Shown: positions 57,325-64,000 of the stretch, one piece after another
Position numbering within the stretch: the first letter of the stretch is position 1
Layout of the letters: every line of letters starts with the position of its first letter
From: Streptomyces sp. NBC_00258
GTDB lineage: Bacteria; Actinomycetota; Actinomycetes; Streptomycetales; Streptomycetaceae
Direction: 5' to 3'
DNA length: 64,000 bases
Assembly: GCF_036182465.1 (NCBI RefSeq)
Contig: NZ_CP108081.1
Coordinates: forward strand, 3,162,001-3,226,000
The notes under the pieces: generated by a model
The model's database searches: none
What the model was told of the DNA's origin: nothing
What the model saw: the letters and a program-made list of their open reading frames with translations, nothing else
Program-made: the position numbers and the translations under genes

Positions 57325-58140
57325 ATGTCCCAGCCCGCCAAGTCCTCCCGTACCCCAGCCACGTCCGACGCTCCGGAGAGTGCCGCGGGCAGTCGTGCGG
57401 CCGCGCAGCGGCTCAAGATGCGCCGAGAGCTGGCGGCCGCCGCGATGGAGCTGTTCGCGACGAAGGGGTACGAGGCGACGACCGTCGACGAGATCGCGGC
57501 CGCGGCCGGGGTCGCCCGGCGCACCTTCTTCCGGCACTTCCGCTCCAAGGAAGAGGCGATCTTCCCGGACCACGATGACACGTTGATCCGGGCCGAGGCG
57601 GTGCTCAACGCGGCGCCGGCGCACGAGCATCCGCTCGACACGGTGTGCCGCGGCATCAAGGAAGTCATGAAGATGTACGCGGCGAGGCCGGAGATCTCGG
57701 TGTCGCGCTACAAGCTCACCCGCGAGGTACCGACCCTGCGGGAGGCGGAGATCGCGTCCGTGGCGCGGTACGAGCGGCTGTTCACCCGCTATCTGCTGGG
57801 CCACTTCGACGAGCACGCCCACGACGACGACGCCAACGACGACCCGTTGCTCGCGGAGGTCGCCGCGTCCGCCGTGGTCACGGCCCACAACCACGTCCTG
57901 CGGCGGTGGCTGCGGGCGGGCGGCCAGGGAGACGTCGAGAGCCAGCTGGACCACGCCTTCGCGATCGTCCGGAAGACCTTCGGTACGGGGATCGGGGCGG
58001 GGCGGGAGACCGCGCCGCTCTCGACGCCCGCCTCCAGCGCGTCCGTGGAGGGCGAGGTGCTGGTGACCGTGGCCCGCGTGGACGCTCCGCTGGACCAGGT
58101 CATGCGGACCATCGAGCAGGCGCTCAAGGAACGTTCGTAG
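57325..58140 (+). CDS. TetR family transcriptional regulator
   Basis: The 271-residue protein has an N-terminal TetR helix-turn-helix (LAAAAMELFATKGYEATTVD, EIAAAAGVARRTFFRHFRSK, EEAIFPDHDD) and a helical ligand domain (VAASAVVTAHNHVLRRWLRA), with an extra C-terminal tail of about 55 residues ending DAPLDQVMRTIEQALKERS. It lies between the dehydrogenase and the ccr operon on the same strand and is the obvious candidate regulator of both, with an acyl-CoA ligand (inference). The ATG at 57325 gives MSQPAKSS; an ATG six codons upstream is in frame. No strong ribosome-binding site is seen. Confidence 0.9.
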   Translation: MSQPAKSSRTPATSDAPESAAGSRAAAQRLKMRRELAAAAMELFATKGYEATTVDEIAAAAGVARRTFFRHFRSKEEAIFPDHDDTLIRAEAVLNAAPAHEHPLDTVCRGIKEVMKMYAARPEISVSRYKLTREVPTLREAEIASVARYERLFTRYLLGHFDEHAHDDDANDDPLLAEVAASAVVTAHNHVLRRWLRAGGQGDVESQLDHAFAIVRKTFGTGIGAGRETAPLSTPASSASVEGEVLVTVARVDAPLDQVMRTIEQALKERS

Positions 58141-58575
58141 AAGCACTCCGCGGAACCGCGGCTCGGCCGCTGCCCTCGCCAATCGCCGGACGAGCTCGAT
58201 GTGAGCGCGTCCGGCAGCTTTTTGCCCACATTCGGGCGTTTCCAGGCCCAACCTGATCGATCATCGCTCAAGTGTTACGTAAAGATTTCACCTGAGCGCA
58301 ACTTCTGGCACTCCGTGCCTTGCGGCGTGACACGGCGTGCCATACGTTGAAGTTGTCCGGGCGGCCGGCGTGCAGAGATCCTTCGTACGCCGGCTGTCCC
58401 CGCAAACCGATTGGTCTGCGCGCCCGGACGCCTGCGTCACAGGCAACCTTCCGCGCCACAACGCGCTGCCGAGCACCACCCTCGCCGAACCGACGGCACT
58501 GCCCCACACCAGCAGCAACCACCCCGACGTAACCCTCAGCGTTCCCCTCAGACGCTCATCGCCGGAGGCACCATC
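58141..58575. promoter_or_regulatory. ccr upstream region with promoter
   Basis: This 435-base region carries TTGCGG (58320-58325), a 17-base spacer and TACGTT (58343-58348), a good housekeeping-type promoter, giving a leader of about 220 bases before the ccr GTG. Upstream is an 8-base palindrome TTACGTAA (58275-58282). I looked for a cobalamin riboswitch, since the operon's mutase needs B12, and saw none of its conserved boxes. Confidence 0.55.
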
Positions 58576-59913
58576 GTGAAGGAAATCCTGGACGCGATTC
58601 AGTCGCGGACGGCCACGTCCGCCGACTTCGCCGCACTGCCGCTCCCCGAGTCGTACCGCGCGATCACCGTGCACAAGGACGAGACGGAGATGTTCACCGG
58701 TCTCGCCACCCGTGACAAGGACCCCCGCAAGTCGATCCACCTGGACGACGTGCCGGTGCCGGAACTCGGTCCCGGCGAGGCTCTGGTGGCCGTGATGGCC
58801 TCCTCGGTCAACTACAACTCCGTGTGGACCTCGATCTTCGAGCCCATGGCGACCTTCGGGTTCCTGGAGCGCTACGGCAAGCTCAGCGACCTCACCAAGC
58901 GCCACGACCTGCCGTACCACATCATCGGTTCGGACCTGGCGGGCGTCGTGCTGCGCACCGGGCCGGGCGTGAACGCCTGGCGGCCCGGTGACGAGGTCGT
59001 CGCGCACTGCCTGTCCGTCGAGCTGGAGTCCAGCGACGGGCACAACGACACGATGCTCGACCCCGAGCAGCGCATCTGGGGCTTCGAGACGAACTTCGGC
59101 GGCCTGGCAGAGATCGCACTCGTGAAGTCCAACCAGCTGATGCCCAAGCCCGACCACCTGTCGTGGGAGGAGGCCGCCGCCCCCGGTCTTGTGAACTCCA
59201 CCGCCTACCGGCAGCTGGTCTCCCGCAACGGCGCCGGCATGAAGCAGGGCGACAACGTCCTCATCTGGGGCGCCAGCGGCGGACTCGGCTCGTACGCCAC
59301 CCAGTTCGCGCTCGCCGGCGGCGCCAACCCCATCTGCGTGGTGAGCAGCCCGCAGAAGGCGGACATCTGCCGCGCGATGGGCGCCGAGGCGATCATCGAC
59401 CGCAACGCCGAGGACTACAGGTTCTGGAAGGACGAGCACAACCAGGACCCGAAGGAGTGGAAGCGCTTCGGCAAGCGCATCCGCGAGCTCACCGGCGGCG
59501 AGGACGTCGACATCGTCTTCGAGCACCCGGGCCGCGAGACCTTCGGCGCCTCCGTCTACGTCACCCGCAAGGGCGGCACGATCGTCACCTGCGCCTCGAC
59601 CTCGGGCTACAACCACGAGTACGACAACCGCTACCTGTGGATGTCCCTGAAGCGGATCATCGGCTCACACTTCGCCAACTACCGCGAGGCCTGGGAGGCC
59701 AACCGGCTCATCGCGAAGGGCAAGATCCACCCGACGCTCTCCCGGGTGTACTCGCTGGAGGAGACCGGGCAGGCCGCGTACGACGTGCACCGCAACCTCC
59801 ATCAGGGCAAGGTCGGAGTCCTGGCGCTGGCGCCCACCGAGGGCCTCGGCGTGCGCGACGAGGAGAAGCGCGCCCAGCACGTCGACGCCATCAACCGCTT
59901 CCGGAACATCTGA
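58576..59913 (+). CDS. ccr: Crotonyl-CoA carboxylase/reductase
   Basis: The 445-residue enzyme reductively carboxylates crotonyl-CoA to (2S)-ethylmalonyl-CoA with NADPH and CO2. It is a medium-chain-dehydrogenase-type protein with NADPH site WGASGGLGSYATQFALAGG. The four CO2-binding residues known from Kitasatospora Ccr appear: Asn81 (SVNYNSVW), Phe170 and Glu171 (WGFETNFGG) and a His at 364 (IGSHFANYRE). The start is GTG at 58576 after CGGAGG. It leads the ethylmalonyl-CoA operon; ecm follows nine bases later. Besides acetate assimilation its product is an extender unit for polyketides. Confidence 0.96.
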   Translation: MKEILDAIQSRTATSADFAALPLPESYRAITVHKDETEMFTGLATRDKDPRKSIHLDDVPVPELGPGEALVAVMASSVNYNSVWTSIFEPMATFGFLERYGKLSDLTKRHDLPYHIIGSDLAGVVLRTGPGVNAWRPGDEVVAHCLSVELESSDGHNDTMLDPEQRIWGFETNFGGLAEIALVKSNQLMPKPDHLSWEEAAAPGLVNSTAYRQLVSRNGAGMKQGDNVLIWGASGGLGSYATQFALAGGANPICVVSSPQKADICRAMGAEAIIDRNAEDYRFWKDEHNQDPKEWKRFGKRIRELTGGEDVDIVFEHPGRETFGASVYVTRKGGTIVTCASTSGYNHEYDNRYLWMSLKRIIGSHFANYREAWEANRLIAKGKIHPTLSRVYSLEETGQAAYDVHRNLHQGKVGVLALAPTEGLGVRDEEKRAQHVDAINRFRNI

Positions 59914-59922
59914 GGGCCACCC

Positions 59923-61971
59923 ATGACTGAGCGCCAGACGCCGCAGGCGAAGCACGAGAGGGACCGGCCGTGGCTCATGCGCACCTACGCCGGTCACTCC
60001 ACGGCCGAGGCGTCCAACGAGCTGTACCGGCGCAACCTCGCCAAGGGCCAGACGGGTCTGTCGGTCGCGTTCGACCTGCCGACCCAGACCGGGTACGACC
60101 CCGACCACATCCTCGCCCGCGGCGAGGTCGGCCGGGTCGGTGTCCCCGTCTCGCACCTCGGTGACATGCGCCGGCTGTTCCAGGACATCCCCCTGGACCA
60201 GATGAACACCTCGATGACCATCAACGCCACCGCCATGTGGCTGCTGGCGCTCTACCAGGTCGTCGCCGAGGAGCAGGGCGTCGACATCACCAAGCTCCAG
60301 GGGACGACCCAGAACGACATCGTGAAGGAGTACCTGTCGCGGGGGACGCACGTCTTCCCGCCGGTGCCCTCGCTCCGTCTGACGACGGACATGATCTGCT
60401 ACACGGTCAACAACATCCCCAAGTGGAACCCGATCAACATCTGCAGCTACCACCTGCAGGAGGCGGGAGCCACCCCGGTCCAGGAGATCGCGTACGCGAT
60501 GTCCACCGCGATCGCCGTCCTGGACGCGGTGTTCGCGTCCGGGCAGATCGCGGAGGAGCAGAAGGGGGACGTGGTCGCGCGCATCTCCTTCTTCGTGAAC
60601 GCGGGCGTCCGCTTCGTCGAGGAGATGTGCAAGATGCGGGCGTTCGGCCGCATCTGGGACAGGATCACGCGCGAGCGGTACGGGATCGAGAACCCCAAGC
60701 ACCGCCGCTTCCGGTACGGGGTCCAGGTCAACTCGCTCGGTCTGACCGAGGCCCAGCCGGAGAACAACATCCAGCGGATCGTGCTGGAGATGCTGGCGGT
60801 GACCCTCTCGAAGGACGCACGCGCGCGAGCCGTCCAACTCCCCGCCTGGAACGAGGCGTTGGGCCTGCCCAGGCCCTGGGACCAGCAGTGGTCCCTGCGC
60901 ATGCAGCAGGTGCTCGCGTACGAGAGCGACCTGCTGGAGTACGCGGACATCTTCGAGGGCTCCCACGTCATCGAGGCCAAGGTCGCCCAGCTGGTCGAGG
61001 ACTCGTTCGCCGAGATCGACCGGATCCAGGAGATGGGCGGCGCGATGGCGGCCGTCGAGTCGGGCTATCTGAAGTCGCAGCTCGTCTCCTCGCACGCCGA
61101 GCGCCGGGCCCGTATCGAGTCCGGTGACGAGAAGATCGTCGGCGTCAACATCTTCGAGTCGACCGAGCCGAACCCGCTCACGGCCGACCTGGACGCCGCG
61201 ATCATGACGGTCGACCCGGCGGTCGAGGCCGGCGTGACCGCCGCCCTCAAGGACTGGCGCGACACCCGCTACCAGCCCCCCTTCAACCACCCGCGCCCCT
61301 GCAAGGCGCTGGAACGGCTGAAGGAGGCCGCGAAGGGCACCGGCAACCTCATGGAGGCCACCCTGGAGTGCGCCCGTGCCGGAGTCACGACCGGCGAGTG
61401 GGCCGGTGCCCTGCGCGAGGTGTTCGGCGAGTTCCGCGCCCCCACCGGTGTCTCCTCCGCGCCCGTCGCGGTGACCGCCGAGGAGGGCTCGGCCATGTCG
61501 GAGGTCCGCCGCAAGGTGGAGCAGACCGCGAAGGACATGGGCGTCGGCAAGCTCCGCTTCCTGGTGGGCAAGCCGGGCCTTGACGGGCACTCCAACGGCG
61601 CCGAGCAGATCGCCGTACGGGCCCGTGACGCCGGCTTCGAGGTGGTCTACCAGGGCATCCGGCTCACGCCCGAGGAGATCGTGACCGCGGCCGTCGCCGA
61701 GGACGTGCACGCCGTGGGCCTGTCGATCCTCTCCGGCTCGCACGCCCAACTGGTCCCTGACGTGCTGGAACGGCTGCGTGTGGCCGGTGCCACAGACATC
61801 CCGGTGATCGCCGGTGGCATCATCCCGAATGGCGACGCCGAAGACCTGCGGGCCGCGGGAGTGGCCGCGGTCTTCACTCCGAAGGATTTCGACATCACCG
61901 GAATCATCGGCCGGATCGTCGACGAGATCCGGAAAGCGAACAAGCTCGACCCACTGGAGGTCCCCGCATGA
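59923..61971 (+). CDS. ecm: Ethylmalonyl-CoA mutase (MeaA)
   Basis: The 682-residue protein combines a methylmalonyl-CoA-mutase-type catalytic barrel (AFDLPTQTGYDPDH, NTSMTINATAMWLLALYQ) with a C-terminal B12-binding domain (about 543-680; GKPGLDGHSNGAEQ with the cobalt-ligating His556, and GLSILSGSHAQLVPDV, VIAGGIIPNGD). With ccr directly upstream and the lyase downstream it is the ethylmalonyl-CoA rather than methylmalonyl-CoA mutase, converting (2R)-ethylmalonyl-CoA to methylsuccinyl-CoA. It overlaps mcl by ATGA. The epimerase needed for the 2S to 2R step is not in the window. Confidence 0.95.
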   Translation: MTERQTPQAKHERDRPWLMRTYAGHSTAEASNELYRRNLAKGQTGLSVAFDLPTQTGYDPDHILARGEVGRVGVPVSHLGDMRRLFQDIPLDQMNTSMTINATAMWLLALYQVVAEEQGVDITKLQGTTQNDIVKEYLSRGTHVFPPVPSLRLTTDMICYTVNNIPKWNPINICSYHLQEAGATPVQEIAYAMSTAIAVLDAVFASGQIAEEQKGDVVARISFFVNAGVRFVEEMCKMRAFGRIWDRITRERYGIENPKHRRFRYGVQVNSLGLTEAQPENNIQRIVLEMLAVTLSKDARARAVQLPAWNEALGLPRPWDQQWSLRMQQVLAYESDLLEYADIFEGSHVIEAKVAQLVEDSFAEIDRIQEMGGAMAAVESGYLKSQLVSSHAERRARIESGDEKIVGVNIFESTEPNPLTADLDAAIMTVDPAVEAGVTAALKDWRDTRYQPPFNHPRPCKALERLKEAAKGTGNLMEATLECARAGVTTGEWAGALREVFGEFRAPTGVSSAPVAVTAEEGSAMSEVRRKVEQTAKDMGVGKLRFLVGKPGLDGHSNGAEQIAVRARDAGFEVVYQGIRLTPEEIVTAAVAEDVHAVGLSILSGSHAQLVPDVLERLRVAGATDIPVIAGGIIPNGDAEDLRAAGVAAVFTPKDFDITGIIGRIVDEIRKANKLDPLEVPA

Positions 61972-62933
61972 CCAGCCCCGTCAACCGTCTGCGTCCGCGT
62001 CGCTCCTGCCTCGCGGTGCCCGGGAGCAACCCCCGCTTCCTGGAGAAGGCGCAGGGCCTCCCGGCCGACCAGGTCTTCCTGGACCTGGAGGACGCGTGCG
62101 CGCCGCTGGCCAAGCCCGAGGCGCGGCACACCATCGTCAAGTTCCTCAACGAGGGTGACTGGACGGGCAAGACGCGGGTCGTGCGCGTCAACGACTGGAC
62201 GACCGAGTGGACGTACCGCGATGTCGTGACGGTCGTCGAGGGCGCGGGCCCCAACCTCGACTGCATCATGCTCCCGAAGGTCCAGGACGCCCAGCAGGTG
62301 GTCGCGCTCGACCTGCTCCTGACGCAGATCGAGAAGACGATGGGCTTCGAGGTCGGCAAGATCGGCATCGAGGCGCAGATCGAGAACGCCAAGGGCCTGA
62401 ACAACGTCAACGAGATCGCGACGGCCTCCCAGCGCGTCGAGACGATCATCTTCGGCCCGGCCGACTTCATGGCGTCGATCAACATGAAGTCGCTGGTCGT
62501 GGGCGAGCAGCCGCCCGGCTACCCGGCGGACGCCTACCACTACATCCTGATGAAGATCCTGATGGCCGCCCGCGCCAACAACCTCCAGGCGATCGACGGC
62601 CCCTACCTGCAGATCCGCAACGTCGACGGCTACCGCGAGGTCGCCCGGCGCGCCGCGGCCCTCGGTTTCGACGGCAAGTGGGTGCTGCACCCGGGCCAGG
62701 TCGAGGCGTCCAACGAGATCTTCTCGCCCTCGCAGGAGGACTTCGACCACGCCGAGCTGATCCTGGACGCGTACGAGTACTACACGTCCGAGGCGGGCGG
62801 CAAGAAGGGCTCCGCGATGATCGGCGACGAGATGATCGACGAGGCCAGCCGCAAGATGGCCCTCGTCATCTCCGGCAAGGGCCGGGCCGCCGGCATGCAG
62901 CGCACGTCCAAGTTCGAAGCCCCGGAGGCCTGA
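61968..62933 (+). CDS. mcl1: Beta-methylmalyl-CoA/L-malyl-CoA lyase (CitE family)
   Basis: The 321-residue protein is a CitE-family lyase: RSCLAVPGSNPRFLEKAQGL, DLEDACAPLAKPEARHTIVK, RVNDWTTEWTYRDVV, GIEAQIENAKGLNNVNEIA and IIFGPADFMASIN carry the family's Arg, Glu and Asp that bind CoA-thioester and Mg2+. In this operon it cleaves beta-methylmalyl-CoA to glyoxylate and propionyl-CoA, closing the pathway. The C-terminal lid HPGQVEASNEIFSPSQEDF is complete. It is coupled to ecm and followed five bases later by the dehydratase gene. Confidence 0.93.
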   Translation: MTSPVNRLRPRRSCLAVPGSNPRFLEKAQGLPADQVFLDLEDACAPLAKPEARHTIVKFLNEGDWTGKTRVVRVNDWTTEWTYRDVVTVVEGAGPNLDCIMLPKVQDAQQVVALDLLLTQIEKTMGFEVGKIGIEAQIENAKGLNNVNEIATASQRVETIIFGPADFMASINMKSLVVGEQPPGYPADAYHYILMKILMAARANNLQAIDGPYLQIRNVDGYREVARRAAALGFDGKWVLHPGQVEASNEIFSPSQEDFDHAELILDAYEYYTSEAGGKKGSAMIGDEMIDEASRKMALVISGKGRAAGMQRTSKFEAPEA

Positions 62934-62938
62934 GCACC

Positions 62939-63451
62939 ATGCAGTTCGGACGCACCTACGAGGAGTTCGAGGTCGGCGCGGTCTACAAGCACTGGCCCGG
63001 AAAAACGGTCACCGAGTACGACGACCACCTCTTCTGTCTCCTGACGATGAACCACCACCCCCTCCACATGGACGCCAACTATGCGGAGAACACGACGGAC
63101 TTCGGGAAGAACGTCGTCGTGGGGAACTACATCTACTCGCTGCTGCTCGGCATGTCCGTGCCGGACGTGTCGGGCAAGGCGATCGCGAACCTGGAGGTCG
63201 AGTCGCTGAAGCACGTGGCGCCGACCTTCCACGGCGACACGATCTACGGCGAGACGACGGTTCTCGACAAGACGCCCTCCCGGTCGAAGAACGACCGCGG
63301 GATCGTCCACGTCGAGACCAAGGGCTACAAGCAGGACGGCACGCTGGTCTGTGTGTTCCGCCGCAAGGTGATGGTCCCCACCGAGACGTACATCAAGGAG
63401 CGCGGCGGCGAACAGCCCGGCCGGCCCCAGCTCAAGGAGCAGGAGAAGTAG
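62939..63451 (+). CDS. mch: Mesaconyl-CoA hydratase (MaoC-type)
   Basis: The 170-residue protein is a single hot-dog fold of the MaoC/R-hydratase family: FGRTYEEFEVGAVYKHWPGK, TVTEYDDHLFCLLTMNHHPL, HMDANYAENTTDFGKNVVVG and HVAPTFHGDTIYGETTVLDK. The Asp and His in DDHLFCLLTMNHHPLHMD are the expected catalytic pair. In the pathway it hydrates mesaconyl-CoA to beta-methylmalyl-CoA. It is half the length of the double-hot-dog Rhodobacter enzyme but typical of Streptomyces copies as I recall. The ATG at 62939 follows the mcl stop by five bases. Confidence 0.9.
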   Translation: MQFGRTYEEFEVGAVYKHWPGKTVTEYDDHLFCLLTMNHHPLHMDANYAENTTDFGKNVVVGNYIYSLLLGMSVPDVSGKAIANLEVESLKHVAPTFHGDTIYGETTVLDKTPSRSKNDRGIVHVETKGYKQDGTLVCVFRRKVMVPTETYIKERGGEQPGRPQLKEQEK

Positions 63452-63453
63452 CC

Positions 63454-64000
63454 ATGGCGCGACTCGCCCAGACCGCCGGTCTGACCGATATCCAGCAGGA
63501 GATCCTGTCCACCGTCCGGGACTTCGTGGACAAGGAGATCATCCCGGTCGCGACCGAGCTGGAGCACCGCGACGAGTACCCGCAGCAGATCGTCGACGGG
63601 CTCAAGGAGTTGGGCCTCTTCGGCCTCATGATCCCCGAGGAGTACGGGGGTCTGGGCGAGTCGCTCCTCACCTACGCGCTGTGCGTGGAGGAGATCGCGC
63701 GCGGCTGGATGTCGGTGTCCGGCATCATCAACACCCACTTCATCGTGGCGTACATGCTCAAGCAGCACGGCACGCAGGAGCAGAGGGAGTACTTCCTTCC
63801 GCGGATGGCGGCGGGCGAGGTGCGCGGCGCGTTCTCCATGTCGGAACCGGCACTTGGCTCGGACGTTTCGGCGATCACGTCGAAGGCGGTCAAGGACGGC
63901 GACGAATACGTCCTCAACGGTCAGAAGATGTGGCTGACGAACGGCGGAACGTCGACGCTCGTGGCCGTTCTGGTGAAGAGTGACGAAGGACACCCCGAGG
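63454..64000 (+). CDS. mcd: Methylsuccinyl-CoA dehydrogenase (acyl-CoA dehydrogenase family), cut by window end
   Basis: The visible 182 residues are the N-terminal helical and middle domains of an acyl-CoA dehydrogenase: LTDIQQEILSTVRDFVDKEI, GLFGLMIPEEYGGLGESLLT, GAFSMSEPALGSDVSAITSK, and VLNGQKMWLTNGG, the FAD/substrate loops. In this operon it should be the methylsuccinyl-CoA dehydrogenase making mesaconyl-CoA. The catalytic Glu lies in the missing C-terminal part. It starts two bases after the mch stop. AGGAGAAG precedes the ATG. Confidence 0.9.
   Translation, partial: MARLAQTAGLTDIQQEILSTVRDFVDKEIIPVATELEHRDEYPQQIVDGLKELGLFGLMIPEEYGGLGESLLTYALCVEEIARGWMSVSGIINTHFIVAYMLKQHGTQEQREYFLPRMAAGEVRGAFSMSEPALGSDVSAITSKAVKDGDEYVLNGQKMWLTNGGTSTLVAVLVKSDEGHPE

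Noticed and set aside
58141..58575. Cobalamin riboswitch before the ccr-ecm operon
   Set aside because: No B12-box-like conserved sequence seen; would need a covariance search to settle.
1..64000. tRNA, rRNA or insertion-sequence genes
   Set aside because: No conserved tRNA arms, rRNA segments or transposase-like frames were recognised.

Overview
The window is chromosomal DNA from a high-GC actinomycete, almost certainly a Streptomyces. Support comes from the strong G/C bias at third codon positions, frequent GTG starts, four-base ATGA/GTGA gene overlaps, a gas-vesicle operon in the order O-A-F-G-Y-Z-J-L-S-K, a SigB-type stress sigma factor, a SpoIIE-type phosphatase, short repeats of a kind I associate with Streptomyces intergenic regions, and one TTA (bldA-type) codon. 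The gene order resembles, from memory, the S. coelicolor SCO6469-SCO6520 neighbourhood read in reverse. I see no rRNA, tRNA, CRISPR array, prophage or intact insertion sequence.

Layout. 1-5.3 kb: a metallo-beta-lactamase-fold hydrolase coupled to an aminotransferase-fold protein with no lysine at all, a secreted repeat protein, a GAF-ANTAR antiterminator and a PAS-GAF sensor. 5.3-8.6 kb: a stress island with a SigB-family sigma factor, a small membrane protein, DUF2795, CBS and DJ-1/PfpI proteins; two promoters match the SigB-type consensus. 8.6-13.1 kb: ABC-F ATPase, PAP2-diacylglycerol kinase fusion, methyltransferase and a 56-residue membrane protein. 13.1-18.7 kb: complete gas-vesicle operon on the minus strand. 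18.8-24.1 kb: LigD-type polymerase, transketolase, type II NADH-dehydrogenase-like enzyme and a holin-like membrane protein. 24.2-28.4 kb: small-molecule enzymes and hypotheticals. 28.4-35.4 kb: a coupled four-peptidase operon (M55, M20, S9, S66) and a secreted M6 protease.

35.4-41.2 kb: trans-4-hydroxyproline catabolic operon (epimerase, three-part D-hydroxyproline dehydrogenase, deaminase, GntR regulator), with a clear operator/promoter at its head. 41.2-47.3 kb: methyltransferase, PAS-GAF-SpoIIE phosphatase and an MFS transporter fused to three beta-sandwich repeats. 47.4-55 kb: SRPBCC protein, a radical SAM protein behind a LexA-like box, secreted S33 tripeptidyl aminopeptidase, RidA, GNAT, a frameshifted sensor kinase facing a NarL-type regulator, and a HEAT-repeat protein with a TTA codon. 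55-64 kb: tandem 3-hydroxyacyl-CoA dehydrogenase, TetR regulator, and the ethylmalonyl-CoA pathway operon ccr-ecm-mcl-mch-mcd, the last cut by the window edge.

How they work together. The right end converts acetoacetyl/crotonyl-CoA to ethylmalonyl-CoA and on to glyoxylate and propionyl-CoA, for acetate assimilation and extender-unit supply. The hydroxyproline operon and the peptidase operon both look like scavenging of protein or cell-wall peptides. The left half is dominated by stress and buoyancy-type genes, consistent with general stress sigma control.
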